A DNA stretch of 64,000 nt from Epiperipatus broadwayi (Eukaryota > Onychophora > Udeonychophora > Euonychophora > Peripatidae): NCBI GenBank assembly GCA_028023455.1, contig JAQFVV010000029.1:10770644-10834643 (forward strand), in the 5' to 3' direction. The notes below the pieces were generated by a model. It did no database searches. It saw nothing but the letters and a program-made list of their open reading frames with translations, and was not told the origin of the DNA. Positions 11,936-23,639 of this stretch are shown here, in pieces (positions within the stretch are counted from its first letter, which is position 1; each line of letters starts with the position of its first letter). Made by a program: the position numbers and the translations under genes.

Positions 11936-12655
11936 ATAATTAATAACTGTAAAATATTTTTACAATCGTTTCAAGTGATATTACAACAAATAAAACACTA
12001 TATTTCATTACGAATGTAAATTAAGATTATTTTTGAGAGAAAGTATTAAATCACTTTGTATTCGATAAAAGTCTTGAAAATAAACTTGCAGAATCTAAAT
12101 GACATGATAACTATTGTCTTTCTGCTTAAGCGACACATTTTCTAATTAAATGTTTCAATATTTTTAATTGTTTTTACTTTTTTCATTATGAATCAAAATA
12201 CTTAATTCTATTTATAACACAATCAGTATAAACTTAATGAAATATTTTAAATCAAGTTATTATTTTTAGATAATTTAATGACGTTGCATATCGTTTTTTT
12301 TTTTTTTTTTTGTTGAGATTTAAATAAATTATTAAGTTTATCAAATTCAACTAAATTCCCTATATATATATATTTAAAAAAGAAAGCTTGATTAATAAAA
12401 TGATTTATTTATACCATGTTAACCAAAGTGTTGTGTCCTAATACAGATTTTAATTTTTGTATTTAAATGTATCATTTCTGATTTGGGTTTTCCTAACTTT
12501 ATTATTATCAATAAAACTCAGAAATCCAAACTATCCTGCCAAAAAATCAATTATGCCACATTTGTCAATAGATAATGTTCATTTCAAAATTATAATATAT
12601 ACAAAATATAAATAATATTTTAATTTGTGAAGCGCCAATAGTTGAAAATTGAAAT
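11936..12655. other. AT-rich spacer
   Basis: Contains a T-run at 12294-12311 and a TA run at 12362. No gene recognised. Confidence 0.5.
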
Positions 12656-12827
12656 AAATCGAGATACTGCCAAATCTCTAGTGCCCGTTACAACACATAA
12701 CTGACAGCCAATCAGATGTTGTGTGTTTAGGTTTGGATGCCATTTTAGACAGCTATCCTTGGCATCTGATTGGCTGTCAGTTATGTGTTGTAACAGGTGC
12801 TAGAGATTTGGCAGTATCACGATTTAC
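12656..12827. mobile_element. MITE-like hairpin element (~172 bp)
   Basis: Arms of about 63 bp at 12656-12718 and 12763-12827 are nearly perfect inverted repeats containing ATACTGCCAAATCTCTAG and CACATAACTGACAGCC. The 45 bp loop has no coding sequence. Unlike families 1-3 and 8 it has no one-sided tail, and no long target duplication is visible. It is probably a cut-and-paste MITE of undetermined superfamily. Confidence 0.7.
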
Positions 12828-12924
12828 AAAATATAAAGTAAAGACGAAGTAGAAATAATATTCTTATTTTACTCAATACAACAATCTTAATAAAAATATT
12901 TTTAATAAGTCAAATGATAATAAG

Positions 12925-13455
12925 TAATTGCCTCCCATTGGGTTATGTAATATCAAAAGCCAATGAAAAGATAGAATGATACCATTCTATTTCTGGGCTC
13001 TGTTATGTAAAATTAGTTTCTGACTTGGTTTTTAAATTATACAATGAATTTTGTCTATTAGTTTAATTTATATACAAACTAAATGTTCTGCAATCACTAT
13101 TAATATGTTCAAAAAAACGAAGAACGAGTCTTAATTTAAGTGAAGTATTAGTTTTAATAAACATAATAATAAATAAATATCCATAACTTCTAAATATCTG
13201 TAATTGCAAAGCAGAAATAATTACCTTCCACGGAGTTATGTAGTGTCAAAACCTAATAAAAATATAGAATGGATACCATTCTATCTTTCGGCTCTGTTAT
13301 TGTATAAGCTTAGTTGTTGACTTGGTTTTTAAATTATATAGTGAATTTTGTCTATTGTTTTAATTTATGTATAGTCTAAATAAATAAATAAATCCTGATG
13401 ATACATAACTCCACATGAGGTAGTTACTTCCATTTCGAAATTACAGATATTTAGA
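12925..13455. repeat. Tandem/inverted repeat block
   Basis: A ~170 bp segment (GGTTATGTAAT-TCAAAA, ATACCATTCTAT, GGCTCTGTTAT, GACTTGGTTTTTAAATTATA) occurs at 12930-13100 and again at 13230-13385. The second copy is bounded by inverted ends containing AAATATCTGTAATT (13192) and AATTACAGATATTT (13439), inside which lies GGAGTTATGTA / TACATAACTCC. Looks like a foldback element whose internal part was duplicated. Confidence 0.6.
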
Positions 13456-14289
13456 AATTATGATTATTAGTTATTATTAAATGGCAATAGTAAATTTGTT
13501 ATACTGTATTAAACAAGTTATTCAGTCCACAGGAAAAGATACTGCATAAGTTGTTTTGATCTCTGTTGTGACAGTATCAGCTCTATTTCATGAGAGTAAA
13601 AATAGTGCATAAGCTACGTTATATCTTTTAATTACTGTCATAATCCAATTGCCAAGAATGGTATAAGTTTTAATATTCTATGCATTTGATTCAAAAATTG
13701 TTTCAGATGAAACTAAGATGTGAGAAAATTTCATAAGATCAGAATTTTTGGAAGCAGCAGTTATATAACAAGTTAAAATAAATAATCAGTTGATTTTGTC
13801 ATTTTTTTATAAAAAAGAATGGAGAAAATTTATTAAATATTATAATTATGAAAACTTTATATAAAAAAAAGATTATTAAATGAAAGTAGTGCTTCTCTTG
13901 CACACACAGACCACATGTCACTGCTATAATGATCTGAGTAAGGATTTTATATAAAACTGGTAAAAGATTGAAAAATCTGTGATATCTAATAATTTCATTT
14001 TTAACTTTCTTAAATATCAACATTACTACTATATGCTTGCAATTATATTACATTTTTACCATTTAGACATTTAATACAAAACTTGCCCAATAATTTCACT
14101 ATTTCTTTCATCTTTTTTTCTATTAGGATATCAGTAATAATTTCATAATTTCCTGGATTTTCTTTCCTATAGTTAAATCACATGTCTTACCTTGTCACTT
14201 AAAATATTTAATAATTCAGAAGATGTACTTCTAGAATCTATTTTATTTTTTGTTCTCTATTATAATTCTTAGTAGAACACTTTTGTAAC
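13456..14289. other. AT-rich spacer
   Basis: No supported feature. The minus frame at 13799 is low-complexity. Confidence 0.5.
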
Positions 14290-15160
14290 CTTGATGATGT
14301 CATCTCTTTTATTAACAATAGTACCAAATACATATGCATAATCAAACCTTTTACCTTCAGGAATCAAAATGCCTCTCTTCTTCCCATCATCCCTGCACAT
14401 TTTATTATTTCATCCATTCATCTCACATGTGGTCTCTTTCTGGGTCTTTTACAATCACTTGGAATCCCATTTAAAATTTCAATTGTCCATCTATTATTAT
14501 CTCTTCTAGCAATATTAGCAATATGTCCAGCCCAACACCACTTCATTCTTTTAATTCTTTCAACAATGTCAGAAACACCTGCTTATTTTCTTACCCATAT
14601 ATTGCATTTTTGATTTCTTCTTGTTACTCTATACATCTCTCCATACTTCTTTGAATGGTCTGAAGTCTCTGTATTGCTCTTTTATTAAGTGTCCAAGTCT
14701 TAGATCCATTAGTAAGAACTGGTAAAACATTTAATAAAAACCTTCCATTTCAAACACATATTTTCTTTTAGTGCTAAGTTATTTCTACCAAAAGCACTCC
14801 AAACAAATTTAATTCTATGATTAATTTCATCCATTATGTTTCCATCTTTAGTAATAATCTGACCAAGATATTTGTAGTTATTAATTTTTTCTAATTTATC
14901 ATAATCATTCTTTATTTTTGTCTTTTGAAAAAATCCATTGAACATTACTTTAGACTTTTAACATTTATCTTTAGTCCTACTTTTTTACTTTCATCTGATA
15001 ATTCTTGCAACATTTCCTGAAGCTGTGAAGCATTATTTGCAAAAAATATCCTTAATGCAAAATGAATACTAAGAGCTTTTTTAAATGTAAAATTGGTGAA
15101 ATTAATGAATTTTCTAGTACTGGTAATAAAACTAATACTGATATTTAAAAAAACACTCAT
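14290..15160 (-). pseudogene. LINE reverse-transcriptase C-terminal remnant (F52C9.6-like)
   Basis: The best copy of this LINE family. On the minus strand, from 15060 downwards, the frames read an LQEMLQELSDESKKVGLKIN-type segment, then KVMFNG, then NYKYLGQIITKDGN and EINHRIK. These are the post-catalytic thumb/connection features of this class of non-LTR RT, with the YLGQ motif characteristic. Below 14600 comes HIANIARRDNNRWT and GIPSDCKRPRKRPHVRW, matching the usual WAGHIAR...RRRGRP.RRW C-terminus. Stops and frame changes (one between 14945 and 14944) break it. The RT catalytic YADD block is not present here. Confidence 0.8.
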
Positions 15161-15988
15161 TATTAGCAGATTATTTGATCCTTACAGATGAACTTTGTAA
15201 TTTTAATGAGAATACATTTAACATTTATCCTGTCTGCACCAGTTCTTGGAGTAAAAATGAGAAAACTACAAAGACAAAGTATCAAGTTTATATCCCATAA
15301 ATCCTAACATAAATAAAAGCATATTTATCAAAAAATGATTCTTATAGAAAACCTATAAATAATCAATTTATCATCATTAGAACTATAATCAATTAGATGC
15401 TCCACAATTCTCATTCATTATCAGATAATAACAATAATATAAATAATTACCAAATCTAAGTAATTGTACTTATATGTAGTTTTTTGATTTTTACAATGGA
15501 GTTTCTGATCAGTATTGAAACCATAATTGGATATTATATCTTTGTTAAATTGAAACCATAATTGGATATTATATCTTTGTTAAATTGAACAAGTTTTGAA
15601 GAAGAACATTCAACTGTCACATTCTTTCCCTATCATTGCCCAAAGTTGTAATTGAGTATTTTTTTTAAAAATGAGAACTGCACATTCAGGCCATGAAGCA
15701 AATAGAGATTTTTGTTTTCTATATATTTATATTAATAGTATTGCTAAAGTGTCTATGACAAATAGCAAAAGTATTTTATTGAAACTACAATTTATGAATT
15801 ATATATGCAAATCCCAGATTTTGATGTTAGTACACCATTGTTGAAAATAGATGAATTGTTAAAGTGATAGTGATGAATAATGCCTAACATCTTTATAGTT
15901 GCAAATTGTAGAAGGATAATATATTATATATAAAAAATCATACACTATAGAAGAAATAATCTTTGACTAATTCAATTACTTTTCCATT
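15161..15988. other. AT-rich spacer with a small direct repeat
   Basis: GAAACCATAATTGGATATTA occurs twice in tandem at about 15517 and 15551, together with the following TATCTTTGTTAAATTGAA. Nothing else recognised. Confidence 0.55.
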
Positions 15989-16001
15989 ATCAATAATATC
16001 T

Positions 16002-16331
16002 AATAAAACAAGTTATAAATTTCATAATTTGCTTTTAAGCTTGCATTTAAATGATCACTAGATGAAGCTTACCAATAGCTCTAAACAAGCTTTATTTTAT
16101 AAGTGCCGAAAGGGAAAGAATTCAAAATCTCTATCATTAATATCCTACCTCCAGACCAATTGGTTTCAAGCTTATGGTTTCTAGAAACCCAGCCCCCATT
16201 GAGGTAAGCCATAAGCTCAAAAACAATTGGTCTGGAGGTAGGGTATTTACGATAGAGATTTTAAATTCTTTCTCTTTCAGCATTTATAAAAATAAAGCTT
16301 GTTTAGAGCTATTGGTAAGCTCCATCTAGTG
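16002..16331. mobile_element. Family 3 foldback element with 13 bp target duplication
   Basis: ATCAATAATATCT flanks the element exactly (15989-16001 and 16332-16344). A one-sided tail (16002-16047) precedes two long inverted arms (about 16048-16185 and 16200-16331) containing CACTAGATG-AGCTTACCAA, AAATCTCTATC and CTACCTCCAGACCAATTG. The tail plus arms plus long duplication is the same plan as families 1 and 8. No coding sequence. A second partial copy is at 43755. I did not find a hammerhead core in it. Confidence 0.7.
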
Positions 16332-16344
16332 ATCAATAATATCT

Positions 16345-16956
16345 TTAATCAAAATAATCACGTTCCATTTCATATTTAATTGATAAGTGATGGATAAATT
16401 TTGTCATAAAAGGAGTATAATCCTTTCATTAACCCTAAACATACAGGCCACCACATTTTTTATATATGTGATGTACTATAATTCAAGTATGTGGATTGAA
16501 TGCAAGTTTAAAAGATTAAATCATTTCTGTAATAGTATCAAATCTCCAAACCTTGGGCTAGTGCAGTTACCTCTCCAATAAAAAATCTACCAATTCATGG
16601 CAGTCTTACCATAAATCATTTTACTCTGAATTGACTTATTGATAAAACTAATGTTTATTTGTATTGAATGAAAAACATACTCTCATGCATGCCAAATCTT
16701 TAAGCAATTAAATAATAGTACTAACAATGAATATAAGGCAAATACTTTTTAAGAATAAAATTAATCAACATTATTTCCAAATGTTATTTCAATTTGAAGA
16801 TCTAATTATAAATCAAAGCATTCCAATGATTAAAATTTCCTTGTAGAATCATTTCATCATCCAGAAACTTCACTGGATGAGTCTCAAACAATAATTTTAA
16901 AAACTGTAGAAAGAAAAAAATTACAAAAACAATAAGAACTCTAGAAACCAGCAAAT
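16345..16956. other. AT-rich spacer
   Basis: A minus-strand pyrimidine tract ending in CTACAG at about 16903 looks like a splice acceptor and is followed by ~35 open codons, but no donor follows and the peptide is unrecognised, so no exon is called. Confidence 0.4.
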
Positions 16957-16970
16957 TGAAATAGACATTA

Positions 16971-17135
16971 AACAAGGCAAAATTCCCCATACAGTAGCGC
17001 CATCCTGTGCCAGAAGGCTTGTGCATCCATTGATTACTCTGGTTGGCACAGAGTGGCACTGCTGTATGGAGAGTTTTGCCTTGTTTAATAACAATTATGT
17101 GCTAGTATAAAAGATGGTGATCATGTGATGTTTAG
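16971..17135 (+). mobile_element. Family 1 foldback element, short form (165 bp)
   Basis: The flanking direct repeat TGAAATAGACATTA (16957-16970 and 17136-17149) is a perfect 14 bp target duplication. The element starts ACAAGGCAAAATTCCCCATA, folds on the complementary TATGGAGAGTTTTGCCTTGT, and ends with the family's unpaired tail (about 17085-17135) ending GATCATGTGATGTTTAGTG. The ribozyme region is deleted. A 85-codon minus frame across it is an artefact of the hairpin. Confidence 0.85.
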
Positions 17136-17222
17136 TGAAATAGACATTATCAATAATACGAAAATTAAGTCAAAAATGAGATATATAAATTTTAAATTTT
17201 ATTATGAAGTATGATCAGTAAT

Positions 17223-17519
17223 TGTATTTATATATTGGACTATTTCCATCATCTAATATGAGTATTGAATGTCTTTAGAAAAATTTGACTTTATTTAAAT
17301 ATTCGAAATACATTCAACTGTTAGTAATAGCATGCAGGTTATTTTTGCACAACATTTCAAAAGGTATTATTCTCTTCTTTGACAGTACTAGCATGGGAAT
17401 CAAACTTGGAGCCTTAGATTCTTGAAGTATTGAATTTTAAGGTAATGCTCTAACCAACTGAATAGTCAAATATATAAATACAATTAAAACATCATTATCA
17501 CAAACTTTCAAGAAAATAC
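17223..17519 (-). mobile_element. Family 8 element with tRNA-like segment
   Basis: The flanks TATGATCAGTAAT (17210-17222) and TATGATCAATAAT (17520-17532) make a 13 bp target duplication with one mismatch. The start TATATTGGACTATTTCCATC matches one inverted end of the 52.1 kb copy. The tail CATCATTATCACAAACTTTC (17490) matches the complement of the tail of the 52.1 kb copy. Between them, 17385-17465 carries a tRNA-like stretch on the minus strand whose A box reads TTGGTTAGAGC. Confidence 0.7.
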
Positions 17520-17584
17520 TATGATCAATAATATCTAAGTATTAATAATACATTATCAATTTACTAGATAAAAATAAAATCTTA

Positions 17585-17830
17585 TTATTTGGTCCATTTC
17601 TATTTTTACAATCTAATATTAAATGTAATATCTTTAGTAAAATTCAAACTATTTAAACTTTTCAAATATATCTAGCTATTAATAATAGAACACAGTTGAA
17701 TGTATGTGAAAAGTTTAAATAAAGTTTAATTTTTCTAAAGGCATTTAATATTAAATGATAAAAATAATTCAAAATGTAATCACTACAAAAACATCACCAT
17801 CATAAATCTTCAGACAAGGAAAGTTTTTCC
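17585..17830. mobile_element. Family 8 element, degenerate copy
   Basis: Recognised by TGGTCCATTTCTATTTTTAC at the start, an inverted central match ACTATTTAAACTTTTC / GAAAAGTTTAAATAAAGT, and the tail sequence AAAACATCACCATCATAAATC near the end. The tRNA-like segment is lost. Confidence 0.55.
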
Positions 17831-19655
17831 TGGAGTTTCTACTTATCAGCAAGAGACTATCTTTAAAAAATATTCAAATACTTGTTATAAAAATTAATTC
17901 TATAATAGTTTTTTTCAATATAGATAAATTCTATTATCTCCAAAATTATTCTTATATTTCTTCTGTAAAAAACTTGATATTCAAAACTCATTAAGACAAT
18001 CTCTCACCAAATGATTGAATCATTGGACAAGAGGTTGTGGCCATTACCAGGAATTACTCAACTAAAAAAATGTAAAATAAAAGTCTTGACACACACACAC
18101 ACACACATATATTATCTATTCATATTCAAGTGCGATTTTTACAGGCTACAGATATAAATGAAATATTATCTAGGTACATCCATATATAGTTTATTGAAAA
18201 AATATATATAAACCAACGTTTCAAACAGATCATACTAGACATCAACTAAATAACAAGTATTTTATAATTGTAGAGCTATTATAAACACTGATGTAGGATA
18301 ATAATAATTTTTAAAAAAATTCATTAATCTAAATAATTTCTCATAGTTATTATTTTTATTTTCTATTAATAGAACATTCATTATTATTATACATCAGTAT
18401 TTACAATGCCTGTACAATTATGTTGTAATATTTGTTACCCAGTTAATGACCAGCATAACCTGGTCAAAACATTAGTTTATGTATACATTTGCAATAAATT
18501 ATACACGAATGTATCCGAATAATATTTTATTTATAACTATTTGTACTATTTCATTTTTTATTATATATTAATATTTATATAAAAAATGCACATTAAAATT
18601 ATAACTTTAAATTTTATATTATTATTTAGCTTTATTCTTTTCCCTTCTTTACTTTTAAAATTACAAATACATTTTTTTCTTCTATATTTTTTACTTTCTC
18701 TTCCCTTCCTTAGCCTGTTTTTTATTTTTTCAATTATATCCAATTTATTTTATCTATAAATGTTCATATATTATATTTTTTCTTTTTTCTTTTTAAATAA
18801 AATAACCTTAAATTAGATTTGTTAATTTGGATGTAAGTAGTATGTTTACCATATAAATATTAATCAGCCAGAGAAACAATTAAAGTGGTTATGATATTAT
18901 GTATTATTGATAAGAATTACAAATTATAATAGATTATAATAATGTTCAGGTCAGGATATGATAAAGATTTATAAAAAAAATTTAAGCATAATAATGATGT
19001 AATAAACAAGTAAATGGACTAAATAAATATGGATAATGGATTTTAAATGATTGTTTAGCATATATACATTAATGAATTTGAAAACAAATATTTTGGAAAT
19101 GTTAAATATGTCAATTTTTTATGTCAGAAATATGGATGATTAAATATTTAGAGGAAGTAATAAAAATACTAATGTCTTTTTAGATATATTAATGGTAAAT
19201 AAAAACATCATCACATTTAAAAATTGTAAAATGGAGGCATAAATTAGTTTAGTAGATATCATTAATAAAAAAAAAATTATAGATATATAATAATATATGT
19301 ATTAGAAAAAAATTTAAAGAAGAAACATTCTATAGATTGTTTAAAAAAAATGGGATTAAACATAAACAATAGTAATAAAATTAACACTATAAATAATAGG
19401 ATAGGATGAGTTTTAAAGATATGTTCAAACAATAAATTGATAAAAGACAAAATTGATAGAATAAAAGTTGAACAATTAATAATGATTTCCCATTAGTTGA
19501 AAAAAAAAAGTATAAGAAAAATAAAAAAATAAAAAAAGTAAAAATAAATGATAGATCAATGATTTAAATAGATTTTTAAATCACTGACAAACTTGCAATA
19601 TAATTAATAAAATGATTAAAAATGGAAGTAAAAAATATAAATTAAAAATAGAGAT
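17831..19655. other. AT-rich spacer with CA microsatellite
   Basis: (AC)n at 18090-18107. The rest is extremely A+T-rich, with only low-complexity frames such as 18561-18743. Confidence 0.55.
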
Positions 19656-19790
19656 AGAAAAAAGAGCATATGGTTTTATTGCTTGGGAGTTCATAAGAAG
19701 TTCGAACACCAGACATATGAATGACAAAATTGATCGTAGAACAAAAGCAAAATCAATAAAATGATTACTATAAAAAAATATAACCAATAA
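19656..19790. repeat. Copy of the GGTTTTATTGC repeat family
   Basis: GGTTTTATTGCTTGGGAGTT, CATAAGAAGTT and a GAATGACAAAATTGA-GAACA stretch match the three-unit array at 46525-46850, and a short match lies at 33090. The function and class are unknown. Confidence 0.5.
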
Positions 19791-20102
19791 AATGCAAACA
19801 ATGTAAGAAATCTGAATTTAGTTCAGTCCCATATAGCTTTTTAAGTTAGATAGCTGGATTTAAAGACATTTTCAGAGTTTCTACTTAAATCTTAGTGGCT
19901 TTTATACTTTTGAGATTTGCATTTAATATTTTGTCATGTATGTATTTTGCTGCTGAAAAAACATATTTTTTACTACTTAATAAATTAGATACAACCAAAC
20001 TAACATCAAAGTATTTAATAAATTTATTTATAGTAATATATTTACAACAATTATTAACACATTACCTTCCAATACGGCTGCAATAGTTACATTCCAATAA
20101 AT

Positions 20103-20342
20103 CTAACCTTTCCAGTCACATTGGATTGCCTCATGGTGGTCAATACTATTTGCTGCCAATAGCTTTTTTTCAAAACTTAAGCATGCCTGGCTGCTTTTTG
20201 CACAAAGTGGGCAATGTGTATTACCTGTCAGAAAAAATCCAGCCTGTTGAGAATGTGATTCAATAAAACTTATGCTTGTACTAATCTCTGCCTCTCTTTC
20301 AAATGGATTTGTTGTATAACTAGCTTCTCTAACATACTTCAA
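20103..20342 (-). CDS. Exon-like open frame of unknown identity
   Basis: About 80 open codons with composition much closer to coding DNA than the surroundings. It has no ATG start: the frame begins after a stop with GAT TGT TTG. Near the end, AAAG followed by GTTAGA could be a splice donor at about 20107. The peptide contains CPLCAKSS and, after 27 residues, AIQCDW. This spacing of cysteines is vaguely like the start of a zinc-binding (PHD-like) module, but I do not recognise the family. It lies about 315 bp downstream of the PX exons on the same strand, yet does not continue the PX domain. It could be a transposon fragment. Low certainty. Confidence 0.35.
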   Translation of the reverse strand: MKYVREASYTTNPFEREAEISTSISFIESHSQQAGFFLTGNTHCPLCAKSSQACLSFEKKLLAANSIDHHEAIQCDWKG

Positions 20343-20656
20343 ACAATCTTATTTATTGATACAGTATTTCAATGAGTACTAGTTTATCTTATTACTGTTT
20401 CATTAGTCAACTGTATTATATCCTGAGTTTGATTTACAGAGCTCTATAGTTTGACAAGTCCATTATTGAGTATAAGCTAAAGACATATTCTCGGGTTCAT
20501 TATATATATATATCTCCTAGTTCCATAATTGTTTAAACATTTATTTTTTGGCTATTTCATGGACTTTGGAGCTGTGAAAACTGAATCATAATATATATGA
20601 GCAAAAGTAGAGATTTGAAAAAATATAAATAATAAAAAAATAATATTTTCACTTAC

Positions 20657-21180
20657 TTGTAAATCAAAAAATGAGCTATAATGTCTGTATACAGTATATT
20701 TAACCCCATCTGACCAATTGACATTTAGAATATAAACCTAAAATAAAACAGATTTATTATATTTCATTTATTTATATATGCAAGTAAATATGAAAATGTT
20801 TTTTTAAAGAAAAATAAAAGAAATAGTTATAGAATCAGATAAGATTTTTTTGAAAATAAACAGAAATAAATGAAATTACACAGTATATAGAGAATTATAT
20901 AACTAATAACTCTTTTATTCATACTTTATTCAATGTAAACATATTGTTTTTATAAATTATTTTATTTTCTTAATTTTAATTGCCAAACAGTCTACATATG
21001 ATTAAATAGAAATGATATATTATATTACAATTGTATTTAAAAGACACATAATTCATATTTTAATTATAATTGTACAAAATATCACATAATAACAATCAAT
21101 CCTTCAGCTATCAACAAACTTACCCTGTAGTCAAAGCAACCTCCTTTAACTATAACGGTGGTACTATCTTTATCTATGGT
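20657..21180 (-). CDS. SH3PXD2/p47phox-type PX-domain gene, two internal exons
   Basis: Exon B (20657-20737, 81 bp, phase 0 at both ends) has a TTTATTTTAG acceptor and a GTAAGTG donor. It encodes VYILNVNWSDG, then YTVYRHYSSFFDLQ, which matches the PX-domain strand-turn-helix with its basic [R]-[RH]-[YF]-S phosphoinositide-binding motif. It is closest to Tks4/Tks5 (SH3PXD2), whose members are podosome/invadopodium and NADPH-oxidase scaffold proteins binding membrane phosphoinositides; p47phox is the next alternative. Exon A (21124-21180, 57 bp, GTAAGT donor) joins in frame and ends GGCFDYR, suiting the first PX strand. The PX second half (FP, PxxP, basic loop) and SH3 exons were not found, so the gene is partial here, with long introns full of repeats. 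Minus-strand orientation comes from the splice sites. Confidence 0.75.
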
Positions 21181-21266
21181 CTAATATGTTTATATAGACA
21201 CTAAAGATTGCAACTTGACCAAGGAGTGTAGGATTAATAATAGAAAGGAATTTAACTTAAACAAAC

Positions 21267-21294
21267 CTCTTTAATCAGGGAAATATAACCTGTT
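21267..21294 (-). CDS. Candidate 28 bp micro-exon upstream of the PX exons
   Basis: The minus strand has a good acceptor (CTGCTTTCAG) and a donor-like GTTTGT, with the phase fitting exon A (ends on a codon boundary; would encode TGYISLIKE). Micro-exons this small arise by chance in A+T-rich DNA, so this is tentative. Confidence 0.25.
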
Positions 21295-21299
21295 CTGAA

Positions 21300-22045
21300 A
21301 GCAGACTAATAAATAAGCATTTATAACTTCTAAATTCCATGTAAAGTATATTAAAGCCTTGAGTAATTGGTTTTATTGTCTTAGTAAAAATATTACATAA
21401 CCATATAATTATATCAATCTTAAGTTAATATTTTACTGTTTTACTTAATACTTATAACAACTGAGTCTTAAAATCTTTAAATACATTTTTATATGTATTA
21501 TATTTTTAATTAATGACTAATTTTATATTTATCTTTTTATTTTATATTTTTTTAATTATTTATTATTGTAATTTAATTATTTAACTAAGCTATTTTTAAT
21601 TTATTATAAAATTTAAGTACTTATATCACATGCTTCTTAATTTTTTAATTAAGAAATATGTGATTTAAGTACATAGAGTTAAAGGCAAATAGATAATTTT
21701 ATTTAAAAAACGAAATAAATTAGACATACATATAAAATTTACAATAGAAAAGGAAAAATAAATAAATTAGCATAATTGAATATATTGTTTATTAAATCTC
21801 ACATTAGTGTTCATGTAATATAGAAATATATATTGTAGTATGGTCAATAGCATAACTAATTGGTATACTAACATAGACAAAAAATATAAAATTAAATAGT
21901 TCAGCAGAAACCAATTCGCTTGCATAGAAGTTTTCTAGCTCTATTTTATAGTCTCAAAGAACTTTAAATACTAAGCTGGCAAGGTAATAATTTTTAATCA
22001 CCCAGTTACTTTTTTTTGCACTTCTACCATTTTTTTTATCACAAA
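21300..22045. other. AT-rich spacer
   Basis: Nothing recognised except a small hairpin CATGCTTCTTAATTTTTTAATTAAGAAATATGTG near 21629-21663 (spelled only in outline; arms ATTTCTTAATT/AATTAAGAA). Confidence 0.45.
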
Positions 22046-22048
22046 TTT

Positions 22049-22141
22049 GGTGGTCGAGAGGTCAGCAACAGCTGCTTTACAAGCAGTTGTCCCAGGTTAG
22101 TGGGTTCGCTTCAGCTGATACTATGACACATGAGAAAAAAA
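22049..22141 (+). mobile_element. tRNA-derived SINE (family A)
   Basis: GTCGAGAGGTCAGC (A-box region), GCTTTACAAGCAGTTGTCCC, GTGGGTTCGCTTC (B-box region) and CTGATACTATGACACATGAG then poly(A). Diverged but collinear with the copy at 338. Confidence 0.7.
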
Positions 22142-22239
22142 AAACTTGATACAAAAATTATTAAATTTATTCATTTAATCAAGGTCAAATATAGCTATAG
22201 AGCTGTCACATGACCAGATATTTTTTTTGCTAATATTAT

Positions 22240-23639
22240 GAATTCCCAAATCAACGTTCAGATTTTAATATCAGAACTTTATTTGTAACAATGTGGAAAT
22301 TCTTCATAGCAACAAAGACATAATTTCTAATAAAATCAACAGCTTCAGAGAAAAAAATCCAAATCCTAAGCAAACATACAGAAATGTCATCAGCAGTAAT
22401 GAACTAATTCTCCATGGTAACCAAAGTATAAATTCAGATAATATTACTTTCTCCAAAGGTCAAACTACAAATTAAAAAAATCCCCATAGCAATAAAGATA
22501 TAAACTCAAATAATATCAACAGCTTAATAAACCAAAGTTCAAATCCTAAACAAACAGATGAAAATGTCAGCAGTGATGCACAAATTTTCCAAGTTATTTA
22601 GGATATAGATTCAAATGGTATTACTGGTTCCAAAGGTCAAAGCACAGTTCTAAAATATATATGCAAATGTCATCAACAATTATGTACAAACATCTCATAG
22701 TAATAATGTACTACCAAACACTTCATGGGCAATTCCATGTTTATGCAAAACTACTCTCAATAACATCACAAATGTGGATTTAAATGTACAATAGCTATAT
22801 CCTGCTCCAGCCATTGACTGGACACTGAAAACACTAGCAAATATTAGTGACAGATTTTTCCAACACTATTCCCCAGGATCTTTACACAACACTTAAGAGA
22901 TTTTTTATCCCAGTCTCTGGTGCTATCAGTCACTAATATGAGTGTATCTCTCTACAAGTTTGCTTGGCAATTTCTCTATGATGCCATTACAATGCATGGG
23001 ATGTGGGAATCAATCATTCAGATAGCTGATCATTCATATCCTATGTACCTAGTGATTGAATTTTTCTAGGTTACCCAAAAGAAGTACTTCCAATGTCAAA
23101 TCAACACCCTTGGAACTATGCATTGACAACAATTAATCCAAATTGAAACAACTGCATAAATGGGGTGTTGAAGAATACTTTAGATACACCCCACAAGATT
23201 TCCAATGGATGATGCAGCCCTTTAGCAAAATCACCTTTTTTTAATCAATTCTTTTAAGGATACCCTTGTAGTACCTATTCCAGGCAACAGTTATGCATTT
23301 AAAATTCAACTACATCCAGAGATTGATTTGAAATACAATTCCTACCCAAATTCTCGACCAAGAGGCATATGTTTATATATTTGTGATGTAAAACCTTAAT
23401 GCTATGCCTGAAGAGAGAGGAGCCATCTTAAAATTCAGTGCTTCAACCTACCAGCCCTACATTCATCAACTATCTCTTAAGCAAATACGCAAACAACCAG
23501 CCACCAATTAAAATCTGGCCACTCCTCAGCTGGGTCCTGCAACAATAGCCAGCCTGATGGCTCAACTTACCAGTTAGTCTCTCCCCATCCAATCCCAGAT
23601 ATACAATTCATGTCAATAGATTCCATACTCACACCAGAA
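22240..23639 (+). pseudogene. Unidentified degenerate coding-like tract with an internal duplication
   Basis: This stretch is GC-richer and has long open pieces in shifting frames, as in an old coding sequence. From 22305 to 22645 two ~185 bp units repeat at protein level: SNKDI-SN-INS, NPKQT, NV-SS and IT-SKGQ appear twice in the same order. Later pieces are open in other frames, for example around 22860-23100 and 23260-23400. I do not recognise the family and no RT, integrase or transposase motif is visible. Its 3' end abuts a family 1 remnant at 23640. It could be a retroelement gag-like region or a retrocopy of a repetitive host protein. Confidence 0.35.

Noticed and set aside
13395-13440. 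CTGATGA followed by GAAA at 13397-13437 as a hammerhead
   Set aside because: The stem formed inside is an ordinary hairpin offset from the required positions and no stem I pairs around it.
16802-16907. Possible minus-strand exon after TTTCTTTCTACAG, as a continuation of the PX domain
   Set aside because: LLFETHP is only vaguely like the PX segment LL..FP, the spacing from the previous helix is two residues too long, and there is no donor before the stop.
16802-17059. 85-codon minus frame beginning MPLCANQSNQ
   Set aside because: The start lies in the family 1 hairpin and the rest in spacer; no conserved protein.
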